DNA from: an uncultured Dehalococcoidia bacterium
Lineage (GTDB): Bacteria; Chloroflexota; Dehalococcoidia; Lucifugimonadales; UBA3495
DNA length: 64,000 nucleotides
Assembly: GCA_951812535.1 (NCBI GenBank)
Contig: CATOSK010000006.1
Coordinates: 62,001-126,000 of the forward strand
Reading direction: 5' to 3'
Positions 33,909 through 48,900 of the stretch are shown here, in pieces. The notes under the pieces were generated by a model that saw only the letters and a list, made by a program, of their open reading frames with translations, searched no databases and had not been told where the DNA came from. A program made the position numbers and the translations under genes. Numbering within the stretch: the stretch's first letter is position 1; each line of letters begins with the position of its first letter.

Positions 33909-36900
33909 TCACGGGTCAGCCCTGGCCCAGCTTGAGCGCTCACTTGTGCCCGTTCCATTGATGGCCTTGACGCGATAGACATGGCGTGTCCCTTCGGTCA
34001 CGTTGGTGTCGGTGTAATTCGTCACGGTGGTGCCGGTGTCTTCAGCGATCACCGTAAATTCTTCTTCGCCCTGCTGGGGAAGACGCCGCAGGATCTGGTA
34101 GCCCGTGATGGTGTCGTCATCAGGGGCATCCCAGGTCAGGGTGATGGTACCGTCATCATTGACCGTTGCCTCCAGATTGGAGGGAGCAGGGGGAGGGCTT
34201 TCAGGGATGACGGCGGCGGTGGCCTCACTCACCAGGACCTCGGTGGTCCCCTTGTCGTCGGTAAAGCTGACCCACACGGTTATGGCGAGGTCCAGTTCAT
34301 CCGCGGTCAGCGTGTGGGTGGAAGCGGTGGCGCCGTCGATATCCACGCCTCCGGCCTGCCAACGGTAGGTGAAATCCGCGTTCTCCAGCCCGTCCTCGTC
34401 GGAGATCCCGGAGGTGTCCACGCTCAGGGTTTGGCCCACCCGGGCCTCGCCGGTGATCGCCGGCTGACCGGTGGCGGAGGTGTTGGTGTGCTCGGGTTCC
34501 ACCGCCCCGGTGGGCTGGCTGGTCGCCGCCTCGGGATTGCCCGCGTCGTCCATGAAGGACACAAAGACCTGAATCTGCAGACCCTCATCGTCCTCCGTCG
34601 GGGTGTATTCCTTTTCAGTAGCGCCCTGGATATCGCTTCCCCCGGCGCTCCACTGGTAGCTGAAACTGGCCTTGGCCAGGCCGTCATCGTCCTGAATCGT
34701 TGAGGTATCGGCAGTCAGCGTCCGGCCAACCCGGGCTTTCCCATCAATGGCTGGGGTTCCCCTGGCGGAGTTGTTGCCGGATTCTGCAACCTCATCAATA
34801 TTCGCCTTGTACACGCCGGTGCGGTCGCCGCTGCCGGACCCCACGGCTATGTAGTATGTCCCGTCGCTGACGGGTTCGAAGCCGATGCTGACTCGCTTTC
34901 CGGTGCTGGTGCTGGTCGTGCCGGATATGAGGCTCCCTTCGCTGTCGTAGACTCCGACTATCTTCAGGTCGGTCGCCTGGTGTCTCGAGGGGAACCCATC
35001 GGCGGCCCATGCTACGATGTCGTACTCCTGGTCCATTTTCAGGCCTGGGGCCTCAAACCAGTCAACGTCGGGTTCGCGGTCCCAGTACCAGCTCCAGTTA
35101 TCTCCCAGGAAAGCCTCCGTGCTCACGTGGCTTGGCTCCAGGACCCGAGTCGTCGCGACGTCGGCAGGGATGTCCAGCACGTAGCCGTCGGGACCTCCAA
35201 AATATCGGTAGTGCGCCCTGTTGTCTGAAACAAAGCAGACGTTATTCACCCTGACCCTGATCCGATAGGTGCCGGTTTCACCCATTCCGCTCACCTCGAT
35301 CTGGTGCCAGCCCGTTGCATCCGAGCCCCTCACAAGGTCAATAGCATTTCCCAGTGGAGTGCGGGTGATTTGTTCAGAGCGGTCTCCTTTGTGGACGCTG
35401 ATTACCATCGGGTTGGGCAGAGTCCGGGTCTCATCCGGCAGTTCGTCCCCATTGAGGTCCGCCTGCGGGTTGCTGCCGAAAACCTCAATGAGATAGGTCC
35501 TGTAAGGGTCAAGCTCAATCCTCCAGAACTGGCTGACATTGGTCTCCGTGATCTCTCCCCGGCTGTCGAGGATAATTCTGCGCCCGCTGTCATCGGGGCA
35601 CTCGGTCTGGGTGGCCCCGTTCTCCTGATTCATCAGCTCCACCGTTGCGGTGCTCGGACTTCCCGCCGCCACCCCCGCCGGCAGGTCACCGAAGCCAAGC
35701 GCAATCATCTCTCCGTCGTCTTCCACATCGTCATCTATGGCGGTCACCGTAAATGACCTGGACTGTTCTCCCACTCCGAAAACCACTTCGGACGGCACGC
35801 CATCGAAGTCGTCACTCGTGACTCCGTTGATGAGAGTCACGTCGATGGGAATGGCCGTGGGCACTGAGGCGGCCGCGTCCAACCTTACAACCACGATCGC
35901 ATCGTCCCCACCCTCGTGTGCCTGGTACATGGAGGCGCCGAAGGACACCCGGAGTGAGTCCCTGATGCTGATGGCAGCCTGGGCTGGGGTCGCCGTGCTG
36001 ACACCCGAAGGCATATCACCAAAGCCCAGGGTCACCGTCTCTTCGTCCTCGTCGTGCGAGTCCTGCGTCGCGATGAAGGAGAAGTCCTTCTCCGTATCAC
36101 CACTGTTGAAAACGATGTTGTCCGGCACCCCGGAGTAGTCGTCGTCAGATGCACCAGTCCCATTATTGGTGGTCACCGGGATGGTGACGGTCCTCTCCGG
36201 GTCTTCGCTGAGGCTAACGGTAACGGCAACGGTGCTCCCTTCCATCAGCGAATAGGCGGAGGACTCGAAGGAGACTGTTACGGAGACCTGAGGGTCCGTT
36301 GGAGCGTCGGTGATGGAGATGACCGTCTCGCTGGTGGTGCCCTCGGTGACCCCGGTGGGCAGCGTGCCGAAGGTCAGCTTCACCGACTCGCCGTCGTCGT
36401 CCACGCTGTCGGCCGTCGCCGCGAAGGTGAAGGTCTTGGTCGTTTCGCCAGCGTTGAACACCACGCTGGAGGGCACCCCGGTGTAGTCCGAACTCGACGC
36501 CCCGCCCTGGTTGGCCTTGGTGACCGGGACGGTCACCGTCCGCTCCGGGTCGGTGCTGAGCACGACCTGGATGGTGACGCTGTTTCCCTCGGCCACCGTG
36601 TACGTGCCCTGCTCAAAGCTCACTGTGACCGGGATGTTGTTATAGGTGTAAACCCTGTCGAAGGGTGAGCCGTCGTCGGAGGTGCTGTTGACGACCCATG
36701 CGGTGTCATCGTCCCCCCATATCCCGGTGGCGTCCGAGTTGGATGAATGCAGGCTGATGTCATGGCCCTCGACCCGGCTGCCCGAGAGATCATAGGCATA
36801 GAGCTTGTCGTCAGCTACGTCGACGATCCACATCGTAGTGCCGTTCGACCAGATGCCGCGAGGGGACGCGTTGTCACTGGTCAGGTCGAAGTCTTTGTCC

Positions 36901-39900
36901 GAATCCCGCGACCCGTCGGCCAAAGTGTAGGCGTACAACTTGTCGTCGCTCCAGTCGACGACCCACATGGTGGTCCCGTCGGACCAGATGCCCCAGGCCA
37001 TGGCGTTGCCGCTGCTGCGAGCGAATTCCTTGCTCGCATCTCGTGACCCGTTTGAAATGGTGTACGCGTAGACTGTCGTGTCAAGTTGGTTGACAACCCA
37101 GATGGTGGTCTCATCCGACCAAATGCCGGCAGGGCTGCTGTTGTCGCTGTGCAGCGTGATGTCCTTACCGGGGTCCCGCGACCCGTCGGCCTGTGAGTAT
37201 GCGGACAGCGTGGCATTTGAAACATCGGAAATCCAGATGGTTGCGCCGTTGGACCAGATGCCTGCGGGGGCGGTGTTGCCCGCGTCGCGCAGGGTGTCCA
37301 GGTCATCGCCGGCCTTCCAGCCTCCCCGAGCGGTTGTGCCCCGCCCGATGTACACCGTGTAAGTGGTCGAGTCCACGGTAGCGGAGGAATTGACCACGAT
37401 GGCGAAGGTGTTGAGGCCGGCGGACAGGCTCACGGCGTGGGCGCTGCCGTTGGTGACCTCGGTACCATTGATGGTGACGGTGTCGTCCGGCCGGTAAGAG
37501 GTGGCCGTAATGGCGGCCTGGGCCACGTCGGCGGCCACGCCTACCATGTAGTCGGTGACATCTGGATCGAACCCGTCGATGTCCTTCGGGCTCACGACCA
37601 GCGCCATCAGGCGGTCGGCGGGCTGGTCGTCGTCGTTGATGGAGACGATGGTCTCGTCGTTGGCGCCGGGAACGACACCGGTGGGCAGGGAGCCAAAGCG
37701 CAGCTTGACGCTCTCACCGTCGTCGTCATCCTCGTCTTCAACGGCGGTAAAAGCAATCTCCTTCTCGGTCTCTCCACTCTCGAATTTTACGGTTTCTGGA
37801 ATGCCCGAGTAGTCCGAGTTGGAAGCTCCGCCCAGCTCGGTCTTGTCCAGCGGGATGGTGACCTCCTTGGTCACGGCCGAACTCAGTGTGAGCTTGATGT
37901 CCACGGTCTCGCCCTCGGTGGCCTCGTAGGCCATCCGCTCAAAGCTCACTCCCGTGTCGTCGTTGATGATGGAGACCACCGCTTCGGTGTTCGTGCCCCC
38001 GGCCACTCCATCAGGCAGGGTCCCAAAGGTCAGCTTCACGGACTCGCCGTCGTCTTCCACCGTGTCGTCGATGGCCGTCAGGAAGAAACTCTTTGCCGTC
38101 TCGCCGCTCTCGAAGGTAAGGCTGTCCGGCACTCCGGAATAGTCGTTGGTGGTGGTGGTCCCCTGGTTTGTGACGGTGATGGGCAGGACGACCTGACGCT
38201 GCGGGTCCACATTCAGGGTCACCGCGACCTCAACCTTGTTCTCCTCCACAGCGGTGGTCGAGGTGTCGTCTGACTCTTCCACCGAGTATGTTGCGCTCCC
38301 GAAGGTCACTGTCACGGGTACGTTGTTGTAGGTGAAGATCCTGTTGAACGGCGAGCTGACATCATTGATGTTGTTGGCCATCCAGAGGGTGTCGGTATTT
38401 CCCCAAAGGTTGAAGGCATCAGAGTTACGTGAGTGCAGATCAATGTCGTGCCCCGCAACCCGTTCGTCTGAGAAGTTGTAAGCGTAGAGCTTGAGGTCAT
38501 TGCTATCAGTGACCCAGATGGTGGTGCCGTCTGACCATACGCCCCCAGGCGCAGCGTTTTCGCTGGCCAGGGCTATATCTTTGCTGGTGTCGCGCGCGCC
38601 ACCGGAAAGGGTGTAGGCGTACAGCTTGTCGCCTGGCGAGTCGACGATCCACATGGTTACGCCATCGGACCACATATCCACGGGCAACATGAAGCTACTA
38701 TCAAGCTCGATATCTCTGCTCGAATCCCTATCCCCGCTGCTGAGCGTGTAGGCAAACACCGTCTCCTCGACTGGGCCGATCACCCAGATGGTGGTGCCGT
38801 CTGACCAGATTCCAGTTGGGGCCATCACTGCGCTACCAAGGGCAATGTCTTTACCGGGGTCTCGCGTGCCGTCGGCCTGTGAGTATGCGTACAGCGTGGC
38901 AGTTGATGCATCGGAAATCCAGATGGTTGTGCCATCGGACCAGATGCCCGAGGGGGAGGTGTTGCCGGCAGCGCGCAGCGTGTCCAGGTCGTCGCCGGCC
39001 TTCCAGCCTCCCTGAGCGGTGGTGCCCCGTCCGATGTACACCTTGTAGGTGGTCGGGTCTGTGCTGCCAACTGAGGTCACCACGACTTCATAGGGGTTGA
39101 GGCCGACGGACAGGTCCACGGCGTGGGCGCTGCCGTTGGTGACCTCGGTCCCATTGATGGTGACGGTGTCGTCGGACCGGTATGAGGTGGCGGTGATGGT
39201 GGCCTGGGCCACGTCGGCGGCCACGCCCACCATGTAGTCGGTGACATCTGGATCGAACCCGTCGATGTCCTTGGGGCTGACAACCAGCGTTTCCAGGAGG
39301 TTGGCCGGCAGGTCGTCGTCGTTGATCGAGACGGTGGTCTCCTTGATCGTGCCCTCGGTCACGCCGGTGGGCAGGGTCCCAAAGGACAGCTTCACCGACT
39401 CCCCGTCGTCATCGACGCTGTCCTGCGTGGCGCTGAACGTGAAGGTCTTTTCCGTGTCGCTGCTGCCGAAGGTGACGCTGTCCGGCACGCCGGTGTAGTC
39501 GGAGTCTGTGGCCCCGCCTTGTTTGGTCTTGGTCAGCGGGATAACCGCTTCGCTGCCAGGGGCTGTGTTTAGGGTCACCTTAATGGTGATCGTGGCGCCT
39601 TCGGACAGGCCGTAGTCCGTGGCGCCGAAGTTGACGGTGAGCGAATTCTGTGCGCTTGCATTGTTGATGCTGACCGTGGTCTCGTTCGTGGACCCTGCGG
39701 TCACACCATCGGGCTTGGTCCCCAAGCCGAGTTTCACACTCTCGCCGGTGTCCTCGAGATTGTCTGCGACGGCCGAGAAATTGAACTCCTTCTCGGTATC
39801 TCCGGAGTTGAAGGTCACATTGGCCGGGACACCGCTGTAGTCCGAATCGGAGGCGCCACCCTGGTTAGTCGTGGTAATCGGGATGGTGACCGTCCGCTCG

Positions 39901-42900
39901 GGGTCTTCACTCAGCTTCACTTTGACGGTAACACTGCTGCCTTCCGCCACACTGTAGGTGGCCGAACCGAATTCCACGGTTACTGCCGGCAGGTCGTCGT
40001 CGTTGATGGAGACCACCGTCTCGCTGGTTGACCCCCCGGTGACCCCGGTGGGCAGGGTGGTCCCAAAGGTCAGCTTCACCGACTCGTCGTCATCGTCCAC
40101 GCTGTCGGCGGCGGCCACGAAGGTGAAGGTCTTGGAGGTCTCCCCGCTGTTGAACACCACGCTGGTCGGCACACCGCTGTAGTCGGCGCTGGATGCTCCA
40201 CCCTGGTTGGCCTTGACGATCGGTATGGTCACCGTGCGCTCAGGATCGGAGGAGAGGGTTACCGTCACCACCGCCTCGTTCTCCTTGTCCTCGGTGGTGT
40301 TCGCGTCGTCCGTCTCCTCCACGCTGTAGGTCGCTGAACCGAATTCCACCGACACGCTGGGCACATCGTCATCGTTGATCGAGACGGTGGTCTCGTTGGT
40401 CGTGCCCTCGGTGACCTCAGTGGGCAGCGTCCTGAAGGTAAGCTTCACGCTCTCCCCATCGTCGTCCACGCTGTCGGCCGTGGCCGCGAAGGTGAAGGTC
40501 TTCGATGTCTCGCCGCTGTTGAACACCACGCTGGCCGGCACACCCGAGTAGTCGGCGCTCGACGCCCCTCCCTGGTTGGCCTTGTCGATGGGGATGGTCA
40601 CCGTCCGCTCCGGGTCGGCGGACAGGGAGACGGTGACCACCGCCTCGTTCTCCTTGGTGTCGGTGGTGCTGTCATCGTCGGTCTCATCCACGCTGTAGGT
40701 CCCAGCACCGTAGCTCACCGTGACGCTGGGCACGTCGTCGTCGGTGATGGACATGGTGGTCTCATTGGTCGTGCCCTCGGTAACGCCAGTGGGCAGCGTG
40801 CCGAAGGTCAGCTTGACCGACTCCCCGTCGTCGTCCACGCTGTCCGAGGTCGCGGCGAAGGAGAAGGTCTTTGACGTCTCCCCGCTGGCAAACGCTATGG
40901 TGGCGGGGACGCCCGAGTAGTCGGCGCTGGACGCCCCATCCTGGTTCGCCTTCTCTATCGGTATGGTCACCGTCCGCTCCGGGTCCTCGCTCAGGGTGAC
41001 GGTCACCGTGACTGAGCTCCCCTCCGCCACGGTGTAGCTGCCCTGCCCGAACTCCACGTCCACGTCGGCGGGCAGGTCGTCATCGTTGATGGAGATGACC
41101 GTCTCGCTGGGGCTCCCCTCGGTGACCTCAGTGGGCAGCGTGCCGAAGGTCAGCTTCACCGACTCGCCGTCGTCGTCGACGGTGTCAGCCGTGGCGGCGA
41201 AGGTGAAGGTCTTCTCGGTGTCCCCGCTGTTGAACACGACGCTGGCCGGGACGCCGGAGTAGTCGGCGCTGGACGCCCCACCCTGGTTGGCCTTGTCGAT
41301 GGGGATGGTCACCGTCCGCTCCGGATCGGCAGAGAGGGCGACGGTGACAACTGTCTCGTAATCGCTCCCGGGGGTGTCGGAATCGTCGCTCTCGTCCACG
41401 CTGTAGGTCGCTGACCCGAAGCTGACGCTCACGCTGGGCACGTCGTCGTCGGTGATGGACACGGTGGTCTCGTTGGTGGTCCCCTCGGTTACCCCAGTGG
41501 GCAGCGTCCCAAAGGAGAGCTTCACACTCTCGCCATCGTCGTCCACCGTGTCCATGGTGGCGGCGAAGGAGAAGGTCTTCGACGTCTCGCCGGCGTTGAA
41601 CACCACGCTGGCGGGAACGCCCGAGTAGTCGGCGCTGGACGCTCCGTCCTGGTCCGCCTTGCTGACCGGTATCGTCACCGTACGCTCCGGGTCCTCGCTC
41701 AGGGTGACGGTCACCGTGACCGTGCTCCCCTCGGCAACCGTGTAGCTCCCCTGCCCGAACTCCACGTCCACGTCCGCCGGCAGGTCGTCGTCGTTGATCG
41801 AGACCACAGTCTCCTTGATCGTGCCCTCGGTGACTCCGGCGGGCAGGTTGTTGAAGGACAGTTTCACCGACTCCCCGTCGTCGTCCACCGTGTCCGCCTT
41901 GGCGGCGAAGGTGAAGGTCTTCGATATTTCGCCGGCGTTGAACACCACGCTGGCCGGCACCCCCGAGTAGTCGGCGCTCGACGCCTGGCTCTGGTTGATC
42001 TCGCCCTGGTCGGTCGTGGTCATCGGGATGGTGACCGTCCGCTCCGGATCGGCGGAGAGGGCGACGGTGACGATGGCCTCGTTCTCCTTGTCCTCGGTCG
42101 TGCTGGCATCGTCGCTCTCATCCACGCTGTAGGTCGCTGAACCGAATTCCACCGACACCCTGGGCACGTCGTCATCGGTGATGGAGACTACGGTCTCGCT
42201 GGTGGTGCCCTCGGTGACCCCAGTGGGCAGCGTGCCGAAGGAGAGCTTGACCGACTCCCCGTCGTCGTCCACGCTGTCGGAGGTTGCCGCGAAGGTGAAT
42301 GTCTTGGAGGTCTCCCCGCTGGCAAAGGAGACGCTGGTCGGGACTCCCGAGTAGTCGGAGTTGCTGGCCCCGTCCTGGTCCGCCTTGCTGACCGGTATCG
42401 TCACCGTACGCTCCGGGTCCTCGCTCAGGGTGACGGTCACCGTGACCGTGCTCCCCTCGGCAACCGTGTAGCTCCCCTGCCCGAACTCCACGTCCACGTC
42501 CGCCGGCAGGTCGTCGTCGTTGATGGAGACCACAGTCTCCTTGATCGTGCCCTCGGAGACCCCGTCGGGCAGGTTGTTGAAGGACAGCTTCACCGACTCC
42601 CCGTCATCGTCCACGCTGTCCGCCGTCGCCGCGAAGGTGAAGGTCTTCTCCGTGTCGTCCTCGGCGAAGTTCAGGGTAACGGGGGCCCCGGAGAAGTCCC
42701 CGTTGCCCACCCCGTGCAGGTAGGTGGCGGAGACCGGGATGGCCACCGCCCTCTCGGCCCAGCCCGAGAGGATGACCTTGATGGTCTCCGAGCTCCCTTC
42801 ATCGACCGAGTAGGCGCTGTTCTCGAAGCTGACGGAGACCGAGGGCACGTCGTCGTCGGTGATGGAGATGACCGTCTCGTTGATCGTGCCTGCAGTCACC

Positions 42901-45900
42901 CCCGCCGGCAGCGTCCCGAAGGTCAGCTTCACCGACTCGTCGTCGTCATCCACGCTGTCGGCCGTCGCCGCGAAGGTGAATGTCTTCGCCGTCTCCCCGC
43001 TGTTGAACACCACGCTGGCCGGCACGCCGGTGTAGTCCGAATCGGACGCCCCACCCTGGTTGGCCTTGCTGACCGGTATGGTCACCGCCCGCTCCGGGTC
43101 CTCGCTCAGCGTGACGGTCACCGTGACCGTGCTCCCCTCGGCAACCGTGTAGCTCCCCTGCCCGAACTCCACGTCCACGTCCGCCGGCAGGTCGTCGTCG
43201 TTGATGGAGACCACAGTCTCCTTGATCGTGCCCTCGGAGACCCCGTCGGGCAGGTTGTTGAAGGACAGCTTCACCGACTCCCCGTCATCGTCCACGCTGT
43301 CCGCCGTCGCCGCGAAGGTGAAGGTCTTTTCCGTCTCGCCGACGTTGAAGGTGATGTTGGCCGGGACACCGCTGTAGTCCTCGCTGGTGGCGCCGCCCTG
43401 GTTGGTCTTGACGAGGGGGATGCTCACCGCCCGCTCCGGGTCCACGGAGAGGGTGATTTTCACCGTGACCGTGCTGCCCTCGGCGGCGGTGTACGTCGCC
43501 TGCTCGAACTCCACGTCCACGTCTGCGGGCGGGTCATCGTCGTTGATCGAGACCACAGTCTCCTTGATCGTGCCCTCGGAGACCCCGTCGGGCAGGTTGT
43601 TGAAGGACAGCTTCACCGACTCCCCGTCATCGTCCACCGTGTCCGCCTTGGCAACGAATGTGAAGGTCTTCGAAGTCTCCCCGGCGTTGAACACCACATT
43701 GGCAGGCACCCCCGAGTAGTCGGCGCTCGACGCCTGGCTCTGGTTGACCTCGCCCTGGTCGGTCGTGGTGATCCCTATGGTCACCGTCCGCTCCGGATCG
43801 GTGCTCAGGGTCACCGTGATGGTGACCTCGTTCTCCTTGGTCTCGGAGGTGGTGGAGTCGTCGCTCTCGTCCACGCTGTAGGTCGCTGAACCGAATTCCA
43901 CCGACACGCTGGGCACGTCGTCATCCGTGATGGAGATGACCGTCTCGCTGGTCGTGCCCGCGGTGACCCCAGTGGGCAGCGTGCCGAAGGAGAGCTTCAC
44001 GCTCTCGTCGTCATCGTCCACGCTGTCCGACGTGGCGGCGAACGAGAAGGTCTTGGAGGTCTCGCCGGCATTGAACACCATGCTGCCGGGGACACCGCTG
44101 TAGTCCGAATCGGACGCTCCGCCCTGGTTGGTTTTGCTGATGGGTATCGTGACCGTTTGCTCAGGATCGGCGGAGAGGGTTACCGTGATGGTAACTTCGT
44201 TCTCATTGGTTTCCGTGGTGCTCGTATCGTCGCTCTCCGCCACGCTGTAGGCGCTGGCCCCGAACTCCACGTCCACGTCTGCGGGCGGGTCATCGTCGTT
44301 GATCGAGACCACCGTCTCCTTGATGGTGCCCTCCGTGACGCCGTCCGGCAGCGTCCCGAACGTAAGTTTGACCGACTCGCCATCATCGTCGTCGGTGTCG
44401 GCCGTCGCCGCGAAGGTGAAGGTCTTCGCCGTCTCACCGCTGTTGAACACCACACTGGGTGGCACCCCGGTGTAGTCCGAATCGGACGCCCCACCCTGGT
44501 TGGCCTTGTCGATGGGAATGGTCACCGTCCTCTCGGGGTCCGCGGCGAGGGTCACGGTGACAACTGTCTCGTAATCGTTCCCAGGGGTGTTGGTGTCGTC
44601 GCTCTCATCCACGCTGTAGGTGGCGGCGCCAAAGGCCACACTCACCGACTGCCCGTCGTCGGTGATGCTCACGGTTACGTCGGCGGCGGAGAACCCCTCG
44701 TAGTCTGCGTCGGAACTCGCAACCGTATGCGTTAGAGTGACGTCGGCCTCGTCTTCGGTGTCGGCGTCACCCGCTGCCGACACCGTCACCGTCTGGGGAG
44801 TATTCCAGTCCTGGTCAGTGAAGGTCAGCGTCGTCTTGTCCAGGCCGGCGTCCGTGCTGGCGTGCCCGGCAATGGTCACCGTTACGTCGTTGGCGGGTTG
44901 AGTGTTCAGGACCACCTCATAGGTGTCCGACGAACCCTCCACTATAGTCAACGCAGTCTTCGATATCTTTACCCCGGGGTCGGGGTCGGTCACGGTCACG
45001 ACAACGTCTTCGGCGCTGATTCCCTCGTAGAGTGTGTCACTGGAGGTGACCGTGTGGGTCAGAGTGGCCGTGTCTTCGTCGGCGTCATCGTCCTGGCCGG
45101 CGGAAACGGTCACAGTCCTGGCGCTATTCCAGTCGCCTGTGGTGAAGGTGAGAGTGGACGGGTTCAGGGTGAGGTCCGTGCCCGAGGCGCCGCCAATGGC
45201 GACGGTCACGCGCCTGGTGGGCTGGGAGTCGAGTACCACCGTGTACTCACCGTCTTCTCCCTCGGCCACGGTGAGGGTCGTGGTGCTGATTGTGACTCCG
45301 GCATCGTCGTCGTCCCCGAAAGTAATGATTAGTTCACTGGGAGTGCCCGCGACAACTCCCTCTGGCAGCTCTCCGAAGGTGAGCTTCACGCCCTCGCCTC
45401 GTTCGTCGATCCTGTCCTGCGCCACGCTGAAGCCAAAGCCCGTGCTCAGATGAGTCGGGCCGAAGGACACCGAATGTTGCAAGCCTCCGGTGTCGCCGAT
45501 GTTGGCGCCCCCGAAGAATTCCCAGACCAGTTGGATGCCGTTGATCTGCCGCTCAGCCTTTTGATCTAACGCCACACCTAGTGTTTCGCCTCCTCCTTCC
45601 CTCACAGTAATTGCGGCGACACTGAAGCTGGCTTCGACGGTTTCGGGTCTGTCGTTGTCTCCGATGTCCACAAAGGCCCGGCGTGGAATACCTATGCTCA
45701 CGCCCCCAGGCAGGCTGCTGAACGAGACATTCACCCTCTCATCATCGTCGTCGACGGTGTCGTCCACGGCGTGGAAGGTGTACGACTGCTCGGTCTCCCC
45801 GGGACTGAAAACCACGAAGGCGGGAATCGTGTAGTCGTCGCTGCTGGCCCCGCGGACCGGATCGCCGGATAGAGCAACGACCAAAGTCCTCTCCGGGTCC

Positions 45901-48900
45901 ACGTCCAGCACCACCTTGATGTCTTTGCTTCTGCCCTCCCCTACGGTGTGGCGCTGCGTTTCGTGGCTTATTTCCACGTCTACCCGAGCATCTTCGGTAA
46001 CCGTAACCGCCACGTCGTCCGCAGTGGTGACGGACCCGTAGCCGCTCACCGTGTGGGTGATCGTGGCGCTGTCCTCGTCACCGTCGGTGTCCGTGTCGGC
46101 GGAGACCATCACCAGCTGGGGGGTATTCCAGGTCGAGGTCGTGAAGGTCAGGGTTGCCGGGTCGGCGGTCACGTCGGTGTTGTCCGTGGGGTCGTTGATC
46201 GTAACCGTCACGTCTCCAGTGGGCTGGGTTCCCAGCACCACCGTGTACCGGACGCTGTGACCCTCGGGCACGGTGACGCTGGTGGGGTAGATGACGACCC
46301 CTTCCTCATCGTCATCGGTCACCGACACGGTCACGCTATCGGCAGAGATCCCGTCGTAGTCAGAGTCGTCGGCACTGGTCACAGTGTGGGTGAGAGTGAC
46401 GTCGTCCTCATCCTCGTCGTCGCCGTCGTGTTCCGCCGTTACAGTCACGGTCTTGGCCCTGTCCCAGTTCTGGTCAGTGAAGGTCAGGGTTGTCCTGTCC
46501 AAGCTCACGTCTGTTCCGGCATGGCCGGAGATGGTCACGGTCACGTCGCCGGCGGGCTGAGAGTTCAGCACCACCGTATAGGTGCCCCGCTCGCCTTCCT
46601 CCAGGTCCATCGCCGACTCGGAGACCGTAACTCCAACCGAGTCGTCGTCGGTGATGGAAACGGTCACGCTTTCGGCGGAGATTCCGTCGTAGCCGGAGTC
46701 GTCGGTGCTGGCGACGGTGTGGGTGAGGGTGACGTCGTCCTCGTCGTCAATGTCACCATCGTGCTCCGCCGTCACCGTCACCGTCTGAGCCGCGTTCCAG
46801 TCCTCGTCGGTAAATGTCAGCGTCGTCTTGTCCAGCGACACGTCTGTACTGGCATGGCCGGCGATGGTAACAGTCACGTCGCCGGTGGGTTGAGACACCA
46901 GCACGACCGTGTAGGTGTCCGAATCCCCTTCCTCAATGGTCAACGAAGTCTCGGAGATCGTCACTCCGATGTTCCGGTCATCGTCCCTCACAGTTACAGA
47001 AACGCTGCCCGCCGCTGTGTCCCGGTACAGCGAGTCGCCGCTGGAAACCGTATGGGAAATGATTGCCGCCGGTTCGTCAGTGAAATCCGCATCTTCGGTT
47101 CCAGTGACGCCGATGGGCTTCGGACGCCAGCTCTGTGGCGTAAACGTCACGGAACCCGGGGACACCGTGAAGCCCGCGTTTGACGGCAGGTCGACCGTAA
47201 CCGTCACGTCGGACGTGGGTTGCGAGTCCAGCTTGATCGTGTAATCGCGGCTCTGGCCGCCTTCCGTGACTGTCAAGGAGTTGGGCGAGATGGTTATGCC
47301 AGCCGTATCGTCGTCCGTGACCACGAGCTGTGCCGGTTCTACCGTGAGGTCAGGGTTGTCCGTTGTACCCGTCAACTCCAGCGTTTCATCGTCGTCGTCG
47401 ACATCGTCATCCAGGTTGGTCAGCAGCAGCTTGGACTTGGCTGACGTCTCACCGGCCGGTATGACCATAGAAGATACCAGGTTAGACCTCACGGCGGAGC
47501 CTGTGAGGTCCAGCTCAACTCTGATTTGCGTGTCTTCAGTGAGGGTGGAACCCCCTTCAATGGTTGCGGTCACGTCGGCCAAGGTGGATCCGACACTCTC
47601 TGACAGAGTTCCCGGATCAACGGATAGGGCAACTACCGTTGGCGCGAGGTCGTCGTCCTGGATTTCGATTCTGACACCGTTAACGGGAAGCCCCGGGTCG
47701 GTGTTGTCGCCGCGCACCGCAATCGCCTCATCACCCTCGTACAGGGTGTCCTGGAGCGGAGTAATCGTCAGGGTGGTTTCACCATAGGACTGGCCCCCAG
47801 GAATCGTGAGGCTGGCGTTGCCCCAGGCGGCTGTGTAGTCGTCCGTAACGGTGGCGGTCAGGTCCACCAGACTGAGTACGACGGTGGTGGCCTCCAGGCG
47901 CCTTCCGCCACCCAGGAGGGTCGCCATCACCGACAGGGTCACGGCGTAGCCGTCCTCAGTGACGGCATCCCCGGTCACTGAGAGCCCGATGCTGGTCGGA
48001 GCCGTATCGTTGTCCAGGATGGTGAACGTGGCCGGGCTCACCGTGTGGCCGGTCAGGTTCGTGACGCTTCCGGTGACCGTCAGGGTCTCGTCGGCCTCGT
48101 CCAGGGAGTCGTCCAATACCGTGAGGCTGAGGGTGGCGGTTGCCCGCCGCTCGCCGGCTGGAATGGTCACGGTGGTCGTGGCGGTCTCGAAGTCGTCCCC
48201 GGCGATGGCGGTGTCACCATCGGTGGTGACTTCCACCGCGGCGTCCACCGGCAGGGTGGTAGTGCCGTTGAACTCGGCGGTGACCTCTATGGAGACATCC
48301 CCGGCCGACTCATCGGCCGCGACGGGCGCAATCGAAAGGGTCATGGCCGCAGGCGACACGTCGTTGTCCTCGATGGTAATTTCCGCAGAGTCCGGGTTGG
48401 TCAGCGCCGGCGACGACGCCACGAGACTGACCGTCTCGTTCCCCTCCGCCACGTTGTCGTCCACGGGGGTGAAGTTTATGTTGACAGTGACGGAGGACTC
48501 CTCCGCCGGGATGACCGTGCTGACACCCTCGGCCGAATAGTCGTCGTCCGCGGTGGCCGTTTCGTCCTGGAACTCCAGGGTCACGGGAGTGTCCGTGGTG
48601 AACTGGGCCGTTCCGTCCAGGCTGACCGTCACGGTGAGGTCCGTGGTCCCATCGCCCTCATTCACGCTGGCCGGACTCACGGCAACCGTCACGCCGTCGG
48701 GTGCGACGTCGTTGTCCGTGATCGTTCCCGTGGCGGATGTGGTCCCAAGCAGGACGAATTCAGGCGGCGTCTCTGTCCCCTTGGTCGCCTCCTCCAAGGT
48801 GACTACGAAGGTCTCCGATCCCTCCACAAGAGTGTCATCGGTTGTCTGCACGGTGAATGTACCGGATGTGTCGCCCGCCGCAATGGACACGGAGCCGCTG

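Noticed and set aside
33767..33982. 71-codon - strand frame at the end of the giant gene as the missing integrase N-terminus
   Set aside because: Its sequence shows no integrase N-terminal features and it overlaps the end of the giant gene in another frame.
36640..44640. Regular repeats considered as a CRISPR array
   Set aside because: The repeat units are ~285 bp, in frame, and encode conserved protein modules; no 25-40-bp repeats with unique spacers and no cas genes occur in the window.
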